DNA from: a virus
Length of the DNA: 41,359 bases
IMG/VR virus record: IMGVR_UViG_3300023110_000072
Span: 1 to 41,359 of that record
Strand: one strand, 5' to 3'
Each line of letters starts with the position of its first letter. Position 1 is the stretch's first letter. The notes under the pieces were generated by a model. That model saw only the letters and a list, made by a program, of their open reading frames with translations, was not told the DNA's origin and did not search any database. Position numbers and translations under genes: made by a program. Positions 31,251 to 39,723 of the stretch are shown in pieces.

Positions 31251-34200
31251 CTATTCCAATCTATTTTTTAAAGATGTAACTTCTTTTGATAATTCTTTAA
31301 TTCCTTCTATAAGTAATGATACTATCTTATCATATTTTACGGCTTTATACCCATTTTCTCTCGTTTGTACCAATTCTGGTAAAATTTCTTCGATTTCTTG
31401 AGCAATTACTCCATAATCCTTACCTTTATAAATATTTTGTTTTTCTTCATTCCATACAAAACTGTTACCAGAAATTTGGTTTATTTTTTCTAATGGGTTA
31501 GAAATTGGTTGAATATTATCTTTTAATTCTCTATCTGATGATGCATATGCAACAATATCATCACTTGATTTTATTGAACCACTAAAGAAAGTATCTTGAT
31601 TTATAAATAATCTACTATTTGAATTATCCCAAGTGAATGAAGCATTTGCTCCAGCAATTTCAATACCACCACCATCGGCAGCTGCTGAATTTGATGAACC
31701 ACTTGCAACGGTTATTAACTTATCTTCAATTCTTAATTCACTTACTTGGATTTCAGCAGATGTTCCTAATACTTCTAAATTTCCAGTTACAGTTAAGTTA
31801 CCTGTAAATGAACCTGTTTTAAATGTTACATCAGATGTAGTTGAAAGGTTTTGATTTATAGTATCAAGATTTGCTTTATTTGAATGAGTATGAGAATCAG
31901 TTTCTAATGAATCTAAACGAGTATCTACTGATTCGGAATATTGTGTACCTACAATTAAAGTATTGATTTGGGTTGAACCAGAAACTACACCACCAGAAAG
32001 GTTTGCAGAAATACTACCACCATTGATAATCATATCAACATTAGAAGTATCACTTGATGCTGAAATTATATTATTTGATATTCCACTTAATTCTGTAAAG
32101 TTTACTTGTGAAGAACCTGATACTACACCACTTGGTAGTAAAGAAGTTAAATCACCAAAACTTAAAACACCACTACCATTTGTAACAAGTGCTTGTCCAT
32201 TTGTTCCATCCGATGTTGGGAATTTATATGCGTTGTTGAAAGTAATAGCTCCACCATCATTACCATCAATCTTAAACTGTCCGTTATTACTTGAAGGGTC
32301 TGCACCTGTTCCATCGGTATCAACAGCAACTGAAAACTGTGTTCTAGCAGCATTATTTGTATTATCAAAAGCAAACGCACCACCTACAAGTAGTGATGTA
32401 CCATTATAGTATTCGTGGTTACTTCTAAATAGATAATCACCTGATTGTACTGCAGAAGGTGAACCACTTGAACCTCTGTATCTTCTTGTTCTAACATCAG
32501 GTGCATCTGAAGTATCGTTATACTGCTCCATTCTAATTTGAGCAGTTTGTGCACCCTCACCTGTCATGTGAAGTGTAACTTCTGGGTTGGATTGATTGAT
32601 ACCTAAGTATTTATTTACGGTATCTAATGCAAGAATATTTGAAGAAGTTACTGAATTTGTTCCTGTTGCAATGATTGTTTCATTAGCGGTAAATCCACCA
32701 CTTGCTGATACAAATCCTTCTAATTGAGTTGAACCACTAATAACACCTTCTACATCTAATTTGGTTTTTATTGTCGTATCAATAGATGAAGTAAATGATT
32801 CAATTGAATCAATTCTACTATCAAATGAAGAAGTTGTAGAATGAATATTTGTAATGTTTATATCATTAGATGCAGTATATGCATTAATTGAAGTTAAAAC
32901 ATCAACAATTTGTTCCGAACCACTAACTACACTATCTCCATTGATTTCTAAGTATCTTAAATCTAAAGATGAAGTTACTTGGTCTGAACCCGATACTATA
33001 CCATCAATATTAAATAAATCATCAAATTGTGCTGAAGATGAAAGTACTCCATCTGCATCTAATTTTGCTTTAATACCTCCTAAGAAGTGTGTTGAACCTG
33101 TTGCCAGTGTAAGTACAACATCTCCCACATTACCATAATATCCACTTCCATCTGTTGTACCACTACCATTGTGTGATATACCAGTAATATTTTCCGAATA
33201 CAGATTGGATGAGTTTATAGATGTGATATCACCCGCACCAGCATCAATCAACGCTTGGTTTACTGCGTAGTTTGTTGGAATTACATTTTGGTCATTATCA
33301 ATTGAGTTAGATACATTTAAGAATGCTGCTGTACCTAAAACTCTATATCCTACTGAACCAGCCGAACCACTAACAAGTGCATTTAATTCACCACTTCCTA
33401 ATTCGGAAAGAGATGAAAGTGATAAACCACTAAATGTTGGTGAATCTGATTCTTTTAATCCTAAATCTACGTTTGTATCTGTATCGTTTATACTCGCGGT
33501 TAATACACCTTGATGATTTGATACAAATGATGAACCTGAAATTACATCATCTCCGTTGATTTCTAAGTATCTTAAATCCAATGATGAGGTTACTTGAGAT
33601 GAACCACTTACAATTCCATTTCCAACTACCTCATACCTTAAATCTAATGATGAGGTTACTTGAGATGAACCGGAAACAGTTCCTTCTGGTAGAAAATCAA
33701 CTACTTGTTGTGAACTACTTACTAATGTATGGGTTGAACTTGCTATCTCTTCATATCTTAAATCTAAAGAAGATGTTACCTGGTCTGAACCCGAAATTAC
33801 ATCATCTCCATTGATTTCTAAATATCTTAAATCAAGTGATTGTGTTACTTGAGATGAACCAGAAATTACCCCACCATATAAATTAGCAGTTATATTGCCA
33901 TTTGTAATTGTAAAATCAATATTGTTTGAATCTGTTGAAGATGATACTATATTCGAAGGTATAGATGAGATATCTCCATAAACTATTTGTTCTGAACTAC
34001 TAACTACGCTATCTCCATTGATTTCTAAGTATCTTAAATCTAATGATTGTGTTACTTGAGATGAACCGCTAACAATATTACTACCACCAAAATTTATATT
34101 TCCATGTTGAATATCTGTTAATTCAGAACCATCTCCCTTAAATCCTACCGATGAAGTTACTTTGGCATCTAAAACAAATGAAGTTGTATTATGGTCCCAA

Positions 34201-35567
34201 GTTATTGATTTATTAGCACCATCAATATAAATACCAGCACCATCAGCGGTTGTTGAATCTGTTGAACCACTTGCTAAAGTAATTAATTTATCTTCGATAC
34301 TTAATTCTGTTGTAGAAATTTCGGTTGCAGAACCTAAAACAGTTAAGTTTCCATTTACAATTACATTCCCAGTAAACGAACCTGTATTAAATGTTACAGT
34401 TGAAGTTGTTGCTAAATCTTGGTCAATTGTATCAAGATTTGCTTTATTTGAGTGTGAGTGTGAAACATCACTTAATAAATCTAATCTACTTTCATGTGAT
34501 GCAGAAGTTAATTCTAAGTTATCTAATCTTCCATCTTGTGAACCACTATCCGATTCTAACTGATTTAATCTATCTTCATATGATGCAGTTAAATTGGTAA
34601 GTGTTGTACTTTTTTCTTCTTCTACATCTAATCTACTACTTAAAGAACCTGTTTCAGTTTCTATTTGAGATAATCTATCATCATGTGATGCAGAAGTTAG
34701 TTCTAAACTTGTTAATCTTCCATCTTGTGAACCGCTATCAACTTCTAACTGGCCCAATCTATCATCATGTGATTGAGAAGTTAGTTCTAAGTTATCTAAA
34801 CGATTATCTTGTGAACCAGTATCAGTTTCAAGTTGTGTTATTCTATCATCGTGTGATTGGGAAGTTAATTCTAAGTTATCTAAACGATTATCTTGTGATG
34901 CAGAATCTAATTCTAAGTTTGTTAATCTTCCATCTTGTACACCTTGTTCATCTTCAATAGAACCTGTTTCAGTTTCTAATTGTGATAATCTATCATCATA
35001 AGATGCTGTTAGTGTTTGTAAAACAACACTTTTTGCTTCTTCATCATCCAATCTCAAATCCAATGATGATGTTTCAGATTCTATATTTGTTAATCTATTT
35101 TCAACAGATGATGTATAATCGGAAAAATCTGTATTTGATGATGATAAAATTCCACTACCTGGTAATTTAATATCTTCAATTGAAGCAGATACAACAAAAA
35201 GATTATTGTATCTTTTTGATAATGAACCTAAATCATACTCAGCATCGTTATCAGGTATAAGAGAACCACTAAGAGATGAATTTACAATAATTTCATCACT
35301 TGCATCTCCTGTTCCTAAAAATATACTACCACCAAGAACAATATTACCATCAATTGTTGCATCACCACTTAACTTTAAGTTAGATGCAGTTATATTACCA
35401 TTTAAAACAATATTACCATCGATTAATCTATCTAATGGTAGTAAAGAATAAACAGAAGAACCACTTGCATATTGAATTGAACCTGTTGTGTAATTAAGAA
35501 ATATTTCACCATCTGTCAATGCTGGTGATGCTGAAGTACCTCTTCTTAGTTTTAATATTGCTGCCAT
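31251..35567 (-). CDS. Giant tail fibre with coiled-coil repeats and C-terminal chaperone, 1438 aa
   Basis: N-terminal MAAILKLRRGTSASPALTDGE is the shared attachment module. About residues 160-370 are a run of at least ten degenerate repeats of the type (D/N)RL.(N/Q)LE..(T/S)(G/A)S(Q/H)D, predicted parallel coiled coil. Next come two NLTVLG-type modules and several VSGSSQVTQSLDLRYLEING repeats. Residues 1342-1438 form a peptidase S74 chaperone (ASSDRELKDNIQPISNP, YGVIAQEIEEILPELV). It is probably the long host-recognition fibre; the repeats give length and the region before the chaperone the tip. It has a late-type promoter motif 26 bases before the ATG. Confidence 0.82.
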   Translation of the reverse strand: MAAILKLRRGTSASPALTDGEIFLNYTTGSIQYASGSSVYSLLPLDRLIDGNIVLNGNITASNLKLSGDATIDGNIVLGGSIFLGTGDASDEIIVNSSLSGSLIPDNDAEYDLGSLSKRYNNLFVVSASIEDIKLPGSGILSSSNTDFSDYTSSVENRLTNIESETSSLDLRLDDEEAKSVVLQTLTASYDDRLSQLETETGSIEDEQGVQDGRLTNLELDSASQDNRLDNLELTSQSHDDRITQLETDTGSQDNRLDNLELTSQSHDDRLGQLEVDSGSQDGRLTSLELTSASHDDRLSQIETETGSLSSRLDVEEEKSTTLTNLTASYEDRLNQLESDSGSQDGRLDNLELTSASHESRLDLLSDVSHSHSNKANLDTIDQDLATTSTVTFNTGSFTGNVIVNGNLTVLGSATEISTTELSIEDKLITLASGSTDSTTADGAGIYIDGANKSITWDHNTTSFVLDAKVTSSVGFKGDGSELTDIQHGNINFGGSNIVSGSSQVTQSLDLRYLEINGDSVVSSSEQIVYGDISSIPSNIVSSSTDSNNIDFTITNGNITANLYGGVISGSSQVTQSLDLRYLEINGDDVISGSDQVTSSLDLRYEEIASSTHTLVSSSQQVVDFLPEGTVSGSSQVTSSLDLRYEVVGNGIVSGSSQVTSSLDLRYLEINGDDVISGSSFVSNHQGVLTASINDTDTNVDLGLKESDSPTFSGLSLSSLSELGSGELNALVSGSAGSVGYRVLGTAAFLNVSNSIDNDQNVIPTNYAVNQALIDAGAGDITSINSSNLYSENITGISHNGSGTTDGSGYYGNVGDVVLTLATGSTHFLGGIKAKLDADGVLSSSAQFDDLFNIDGIVSGSDQVTSSLDLRYLEINGDSVVSGSEQIVDVLTSINAYTASNDINITNIHSTTSSFDSRIDSIESFTSSIDTTIKTKLDVEGVISGSTQLEGFVSASGGFTANETIIATGTNSVTSSNILALDTVNKYLGINQSNPEVTLHMTGEGAQTAQIRMEQYNDTSDAPDVRTRRYRGSSGSPSAVQSGDYLFRSNHEYYNGTSLLVGGAFAFDNTNNAARTQFSVAVDTDGTGADPSSNNGQFKIDGNDGGAITFNNAYKFPTSDGTNGQALVTNGSGVLSFGDLTSLLPSGVVSGSSQVNFTELSGISNNIISASSDTSNVDMIINGGSISANLSGGVVSGSTQINTLIVGTQYSESVDTRLDSLETDSHTHSNKANLDTINQNLSTTSDVTFKTGSFTGNLTVTGNLEVLGTSAEIQVSELRIEDKLITVASGSSNSAAADGGGIEIAGANASFTWDNSNSRLFINQDTFFSGSIKSSDDIVAYASSDRELKDNIQPISNPLEKINQISGNSFVWNEEKQNIYKGKDYGVIAQEIEEILPELVQTRENGYKAVKYDKIVSLLIEGIKELSKEVTSLKNRLE

Positions 35568-35593
35568 TTAATTCTGCTTCCTAATTTATTACA

Positions 35594-35603
35594 TATAAAT
35601 ATA
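35594..35603 (-). promoter_or_regulatory. Late-type promoter motif for the 1438-aa fibre gene
   Basis: This is an exact coding-strand TATATTTATA, 26 bases before the ATG at 35567, downstream of the terminator at 35671-35702. Confidence 0.65.
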
Positions 35604-35670
35604 AAATATGAGAATTTGTTGTTCACTAAACACTCTATCACTTATATAAGTATAAGAAAGTTAAAAGTAT

Positions 35671-35702
35671 AAAAAAAATCCCCAACCTTTCGGAAGGGGA
35701 TT
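35671..35702 (-). terminator. Terminator after the 1103-aa fibre gene
   Basis: Coding strand AATCCCC, TT, CC-GAAA-GG, TT, GGGGATT followed by a run of T. The stem is capped by a GNRA-type GAAA loop and has a two-by-two T/T internal mismatch. It lies about 25 bases after the stop at 35727. Confidence 0.88.
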
Positions 35703-35726
35703 TCTTAATTTATAAGTAAATTCTTA

Positions 35727-38700
35727 TTAGAATGTACCTCCATCAATTTCGTTACTTGCAACGAATGATGAACCATTCCATTGAATTACATCTCCAGCGT
35801 TTGAAGGAGTAACTGCCTCAAGTGATTTATTTGAATCGAAATAAACGAATGAGTTAGCAGATGCCGCATTGATTCTCAACTCAGCAGTTCCACTAATTGT
35901 TACATTTGTTCCATCATCAGTAATCAATGAGTCAACTAATAATCCATTAGAATCAGCCTTAAGTACTGTATTAGAAGTTGGAGAAGAATCTAATCTCGCA
36001 AATTCTTTTTCAGAACCAAGAGGTCCACCTTTCCAATAGTCATTAGTACCATCCCATAGTAATGAACCACTAACTGTGTTTCCACCAGTAGAATCAGTAA
36101 CTTGTAAACCAGCAGTAGATTGAGCACCACCGATGTTAAGTTCTAAGATGTTATCACCAATTTGAACAGTAGTTGAGTCGATTGTAGTAGTTGTTCCTAA
36201 TACTGAAAGGTTTCCAGTAACAGTTACATTACCAGTAACACCTAAATCATTAGTAACTGTCAAATCATTTCCGATTGTTACATCATTTGGTAAACCAACA
36301 GTTACAGTTCCACCACTACCTAAAGTTACTGAACCACCACTAACTTCAATTTCGTTAGAAGTACCTTGAACTGTTAATGAAGTGTTACCTTCAACAGAAG
36401 TTCCTGCAGTTGAACCATAATCAACTTCTACTGAGTTATCAACACCATTAAGTGAGATACCTGTACCAGCAACATCAGCATTAAGTGCGGAAGCGGGAAC
36501 TCCACCTGATTTGATTGATACATTTCCACTTGTTACACCAAAGTTAGTTGATGAGAATGAAGCGATACCTTTTTGTGAAGTTGAACCATCTTGTACTGAA
36601 ACAGTTACAGTATCAGTAGCAACAGTTGCGGATACTCCAGTACCACCAGCGAATGAAAGTGCCCCATCTAATAAAGATACGGTATCATTTGAACCATCAG
36701 AACCACTAACAGTAAGTGTAGTTGATAATCCTGTAATTCCACTACCATCTCCAAAGAATGAACCACTAAATGAACCAGTAACACTAACATCAGCAGAGTT
36801 ACCAATTGTAGTTCCATCTAATTGAGATGAACCAGAAATTACACCATTAGTTGCGTTGATTTGACCAGTTACATTTCCTGTTACATTTCCTGTTAAATCA
36901 CCATACAAGTTAGTTGCGTGTACTTCAGCAAATTTATCAGTAGATGAACCTAAATCGTAAGTGTTAGTTGCAGATGGAATAATATCTGAAGAAACTTCAC
37001 CACCGAAAGAGATTGTATCAGAAGATGCATCTCCAATTGTGATGTTACCTCCAAGAGTAATATTACCATCAATCTTAGCATTTCCAGTTAAATCAAGTGT
37101 AGAACCTGAAATACCTCCTAAGTTTACATCTTGTCCATCTAATAAATCAACGATTTGAGTTGAACCAGAAACTAATGTATGAGAAGCAGATGCCTTTTCT
37201 TCAAAAGTTGCCGATAATGAAGCTGTATAAGTTTCAATATTACTTAATCTTCCATCTTGAACACCTTGTTCAGTTGCAATAGAACCAGTTTCAGTTGCAA
37301 ATTGGTCTAATCTTGTATCTTGTGCAGATTGTTCAGTTGCAATTGAACCAGTTTCAGTTTCAAGTGAACTTAATCTTGCATCTTGTGCAGATTGTTCAGT
37401 TGCGATAGAACCTGTTTCAGTTGCAAATTGGTCTAATCTTGTATCATGAGCTGAATCAGCTGATTGTAAGTTTGAAATATCAGTATCATTAGATGAAGTA
37501 TAAGAGTTTAATGAATCTAAGATTCCAACTACTTGAGCTGAACCAGAAACAACATCATCACCACCAGCTAAAAGAATTTTAATTTCTGAATCTTTAACAC
37601 CAGCTTTCCAATAGTCATTTGTTGAATCCCAAACTAATGAACCAGTATCAGTAGTAGGTGCAGTAGCATCTTTTACATAGATACCACCATTAGTAGCTCC
37701 TGTTCCATTTAATTCGATGATATTATCACCAATTTGAACAGTTGTAGAATCAACAGTTGTAGTTGTTCCTTGTACATCTAAGTTACCAACAACAGTTAAG
37801 TTGTTTCCAATTGTTACATCATTTGGTAATCCAATTTGAATTTGGTTGTCAGTTACTGCAGTTTCAATTTCGTTTGCAGTTCCAATAACAGAAAGTGAAT
37901 CTGTTAATAAATCAACTTCATCATTACCAGTTGAACCACTAATTTTTAAGTTAGTTGCTAAACCAGTTAATCCACTACCATCACCTTCGAATGAACCAGT
38001 GAAAGTTGAACCACCATCTGCATCACCAAAATTATCACCACTTACTCGGCCTGAACCGAAATCAGTAGCAACATTTAATAATTGTCCTGAACCACTAAAT
38101 ACATTAGTTCCACCAAATAAAGTTTCATCAGTAATTGAACTACCTAATGATACTGAAGTACCACTAATAGTGATTGAAGAATTACTTAATGATGAATTAC
38201 CAATATTTGATAGAGTGTTGTTTCCACCATCAATAGTTTTATTAGTAAGAGTTTCAGTTGCTGAAGCATGAGAACCAGTATATGATTCTAAATTAGATAA
38301 TCTGTTATCTTGTGCAGATTGTTCTGAAGCAATTGAACCAGTTTCAGTTGCAAATTGGTCTAATCTTACATCTTGTGCAGAATCTTTAGTTTCTAAAGCT
38401 CCTGTTGCAGCTGCTAATTCAGATTCAGATACGAAATCATCATCTAAAGATGATGTAAATGATTCAATACTTGATAATCTAAGATTTTGTGCTACATCAG
38501 TAGATGCTAAAGATGAACTGAATGTAGAATATCCATCAGTATCAGAAATTGTAATTTGTCCTGAACCACTAACTACTGTTTCAGCATCTAATTTTAATTT
38601 TACTCTTGCATCTGTATAATATAAGTTTGAACCTTCACCAACATTATCTGTGGTAAAAGAACCACTATCTGTGAAAGCTAATTGAATTTGTGAAGAACCA

Positions 38701-39038
38701 GATACGATTCCTGTTCCACCTGTCTGTGCCGATGCTTTTACTTCAACATTACCTGCCTTATTAAGGATGTAAAGTTTTTCTTCTGCGGTATCATAAAATG
38801 GAATACCGTCAACCGAAGTATCATAATCACCACCAGTTAAATTAGGAACAGAAGTACCTTGAAGTACTTTGTTTGCTGGAGTTACCGTAGAACCATCTAC
38901 CCCAAGAAACAATAATGAATCTCCGTTAGCAGCAGTAATGCCTGATGAACCTGTTACAACGAGTAATTCACCTGCTCTTTTGGTAGCACTAGCAACAGAT
39001 TCTAACGAACCCCGTCTATGTTTTATAATTTGTGCCAT
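35727..39038 (-). CDS. Giant modular tail fibre, 1103 aa
   Basis: It starts MAQIIKHRRGSLESVASATK, the shared attachment module. Coiled-coil repeats of the form QD.RLDQFATETGSIA(S/T)EQSA appear six or more times. Two complete NL.V.GTTTT(V/I)DSTTVQIGDN ... LLWDGTNDYW modules are present (DNA about 37570-37800 and 36000-36230). It has no S74 chaperone and ends ASNEIDGGTF, the DGG tail shared with two short proteins, so its folding may depend on another factor or it may be capped by a partner. The upstream gap carries a promoter motif 103 bases before the ATG; a GC-containing terminator follows. Confidence 0.78.
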   Translation of the reverse strand: MAQIIKHRRGSLESVASATKRAGELLVVTGSSGITAANGDSLLFLGVDGSTVTPANKVLQGTSVPNLTGGDYDTSVDGIPFYDTAEEKLYILNKAGNVEVKASAQTGGTGIVSGSSQIQLAFTDSGSFTTDNVGEGSNLYYTDARVKLKLDAETVVSGSGQITISDTDGYSTFSSSLASTDVAQNLRLSSIESFTSSLDDDFVSESELAAATGALETKDSAQDVRLDQFATETGSIASEQSAQDNRLSNLESYTGSHASATETLTNKTIDGGNNTLSNIGNSSLSNSSITISGTSVSLGSSITDETLFGGTNVFSGSGQLLNVATDFGSGRVSGDNFGDADGGSTFTGSFEGDGSGLTGLATNLKISGSTGNDEVDLLTDSLSVIGTANEIETAVTDNQIQIGLPNDVTIGNNLTVVGNLDVQGTTTTVDSTTVQIGDNIIELNGTGATNGGIYVKDATAPTTDTGSLVWDSTNDYWKAGVKDSEIKILLAGGDDVVSGSAQVVGILDSLNSYTSSNDTDISNLQSADSAHDTRLDQFATETGSIATEQSAQDARLSSLETETGSIATEQSAQDTRLDQFATETGSIATEQGVQDGRLSNIETYTASLSATFEEKASASHTLVSGSTQIVDLLDGQDVNLGGISGSTLDLTGNAKIDGNITLGGNITIGDASSDTISFGGEVSSDIIPSATNTYDLGSSTDKFAEVHATNLYGDLTGNVTGNVTGQINATNGVISGSSQLDGTTIGNSADVSVTGSFSGSFFGDGSGITGLSTTLTVSGSDGSNDTVSLLDGALSFAGGTGVSATVATDTVTVSVQDGSTSQKGIASFSSTNFGVTSGNVSIKSGGVPASALNADVAGTGISLNGVDNSVEVDYGSTAGTSVEGNTSLTVQGTSNEIEVSGGSVTLGSGGTVTVGLPNDVTIGNDLTVTNDLGVTGNVTVTGNLSVLGTTTTIDSTTVQIGDNILELNIGGAQSTAGLQVTDSTGGNTVSGSLLWDGTNDYWKGGPLGSEKEFARLDSSPTSNTVLKADSNGLLVDSLITDDGTNVTISGTAELRINAASANSFVYFDSNKSLEAVTPSNAGDVIQWNGSSFVASNEIDGGTF

Positions 39039-39119
39039 TATTTTTTTTTCCTTTGTTAAATATGTTTAACCGAAAACCTTTATTTTGTTCAACAGGACAT
39101 TTGCCTAAATATTTTTAAT

Positions 39120-39137
39120 AAGCACTATATAGTACTT
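39120..39137 (-). other. Palindrome at the start of the 1103-aa fibre leader
   Basis: AAGTACTATATAGTGCTT on the coding strand is a near-perfect inverted repeat beginning right after the promoter motif at 39142-39151. It could form a 5' hairpin that protects or regulates the message, or act as an operator. Confidence 0.45.
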
Positions 39138-39141
39138 CCAA

Positions 39142-39151
39142 TATAAATATA
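39142..39151 (-). promoter_or_regulatory. Late-type promoter motif for the 1103-aa fibre gene
   Basis: This is an exact coding-strand TATATTTATA, but 103 bases from the ATG, giving an unusually long leader that contains the palindrome at 39120-39137. Confidence 0.6.
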
Positions 39152-39168
39152 AAAAAGTTTTAGTTTAT

Positions 39169-39687
39169 TTAAATTCCACCACCATCAATGGTAGATTTAC
39201 CCACACCTTCGGTAAAATGTACCGAACCCGTATCGAGAGATACTCCATTTGAGTTAACAATGATTCCACTTGATGCTCTTACTGAAATAGAATTAGAACC
39301 AGTAATGATACCATCACCTTGTCCTATATCTAATTGAGCTGTTCCACTAAATGCACCACCTAATAAACCACTACCAGCAATTACTGCAGTGATATCACCA
39401 GTACCAGAACCACCACTTCCTCCAAATCCACTAAATTCAGACCACGATACTGTTGGAGTAAATGTAGAAATAAAATCTGGTTGAGTTACTGTTGCTTGAT
39501 AAGTAGATTCAGCATCTTCAACCCATACAACTTGTTTATCAGAAATACGAGCAATAGGAATGTTAGCTAAATCTGTGTATTCAGCTACAGTATAAAAGGC
39601 ACCTTTGATAAATTCAATATCTGCGAGGGCCGTTCCCGAACCGGATGCTGCCGAGGTTAATTCAACCTTACTACTAAATGATGGCAT
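39169..39687 (-). CDS. Short fibre-associated protein, 172 aa
   Basis: The N-terminal 90 residues (MPSFSSKVELTSAASGSGTA, FIKGAFYTVAEYTDLANIPI) form a small folded domain ending in a Gly/Ser linker (FGGSGGSGTGD). The rest is fibre-type beta repeat (ITAVIAGSGLLGG, GDGIITGSNSISVRASSGI). It ends GKSTIDGGGI, the same type of DGG tail as two other fibre proteins. A promoter motif and AAAGGAG are upstream. It is probably a collar, linker or short-fibre component. Confidence 0.65.
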   Translation of the reverse strand: MPSFSSKVELTSAASGSGTALADIEFIKGAFYTVAEYTDLANIPIARISDKQVVWVEDAESTYQATVTQPDFISTFTPTVSWSEFSGFGGSGGSGTGDITAVIAGSGLLGGAFSGTAQLDIGQGDGIITGSNSISVRASSGIIVNSNGVSLDTGSVHFTEGVGKSTIDGGGI

Positions 39688-39713
39688 TTACTTTTCTCCT
39701 TTATTCTTTATTA

Positions 39714-39723
39714 TATAAATATT
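39714..39723 (-). promoter_or_regulatory. Late-type promoter motif for the 172-aa gene
   Basis: Coding-strand AATATTTATA, nine of ten matches, 26 bases before the ATG at 39687 and followed by AAAGGAG. It overlaps the stop codon of the upstream adhesin gene. Confidence 0.5.

Noticed and set aside
34390-35100. Regularly spaced near-repeats that look like a CRISPR array
   Set aside because: The repeats are in frame within a fibre gene, encode coiled-coil units, and are degenerate at the DNA level with no constant spacers.
560-39723. T4-type late promoters TATAAATA on the plus strand
   Set aside because: The exact T4 sequence appears on the plus strand at each site, but no plus-strand gene follows any of them, and the consistent distance is to minus-strand starts; I treat the motif as TATATTTATA for the minus strand.
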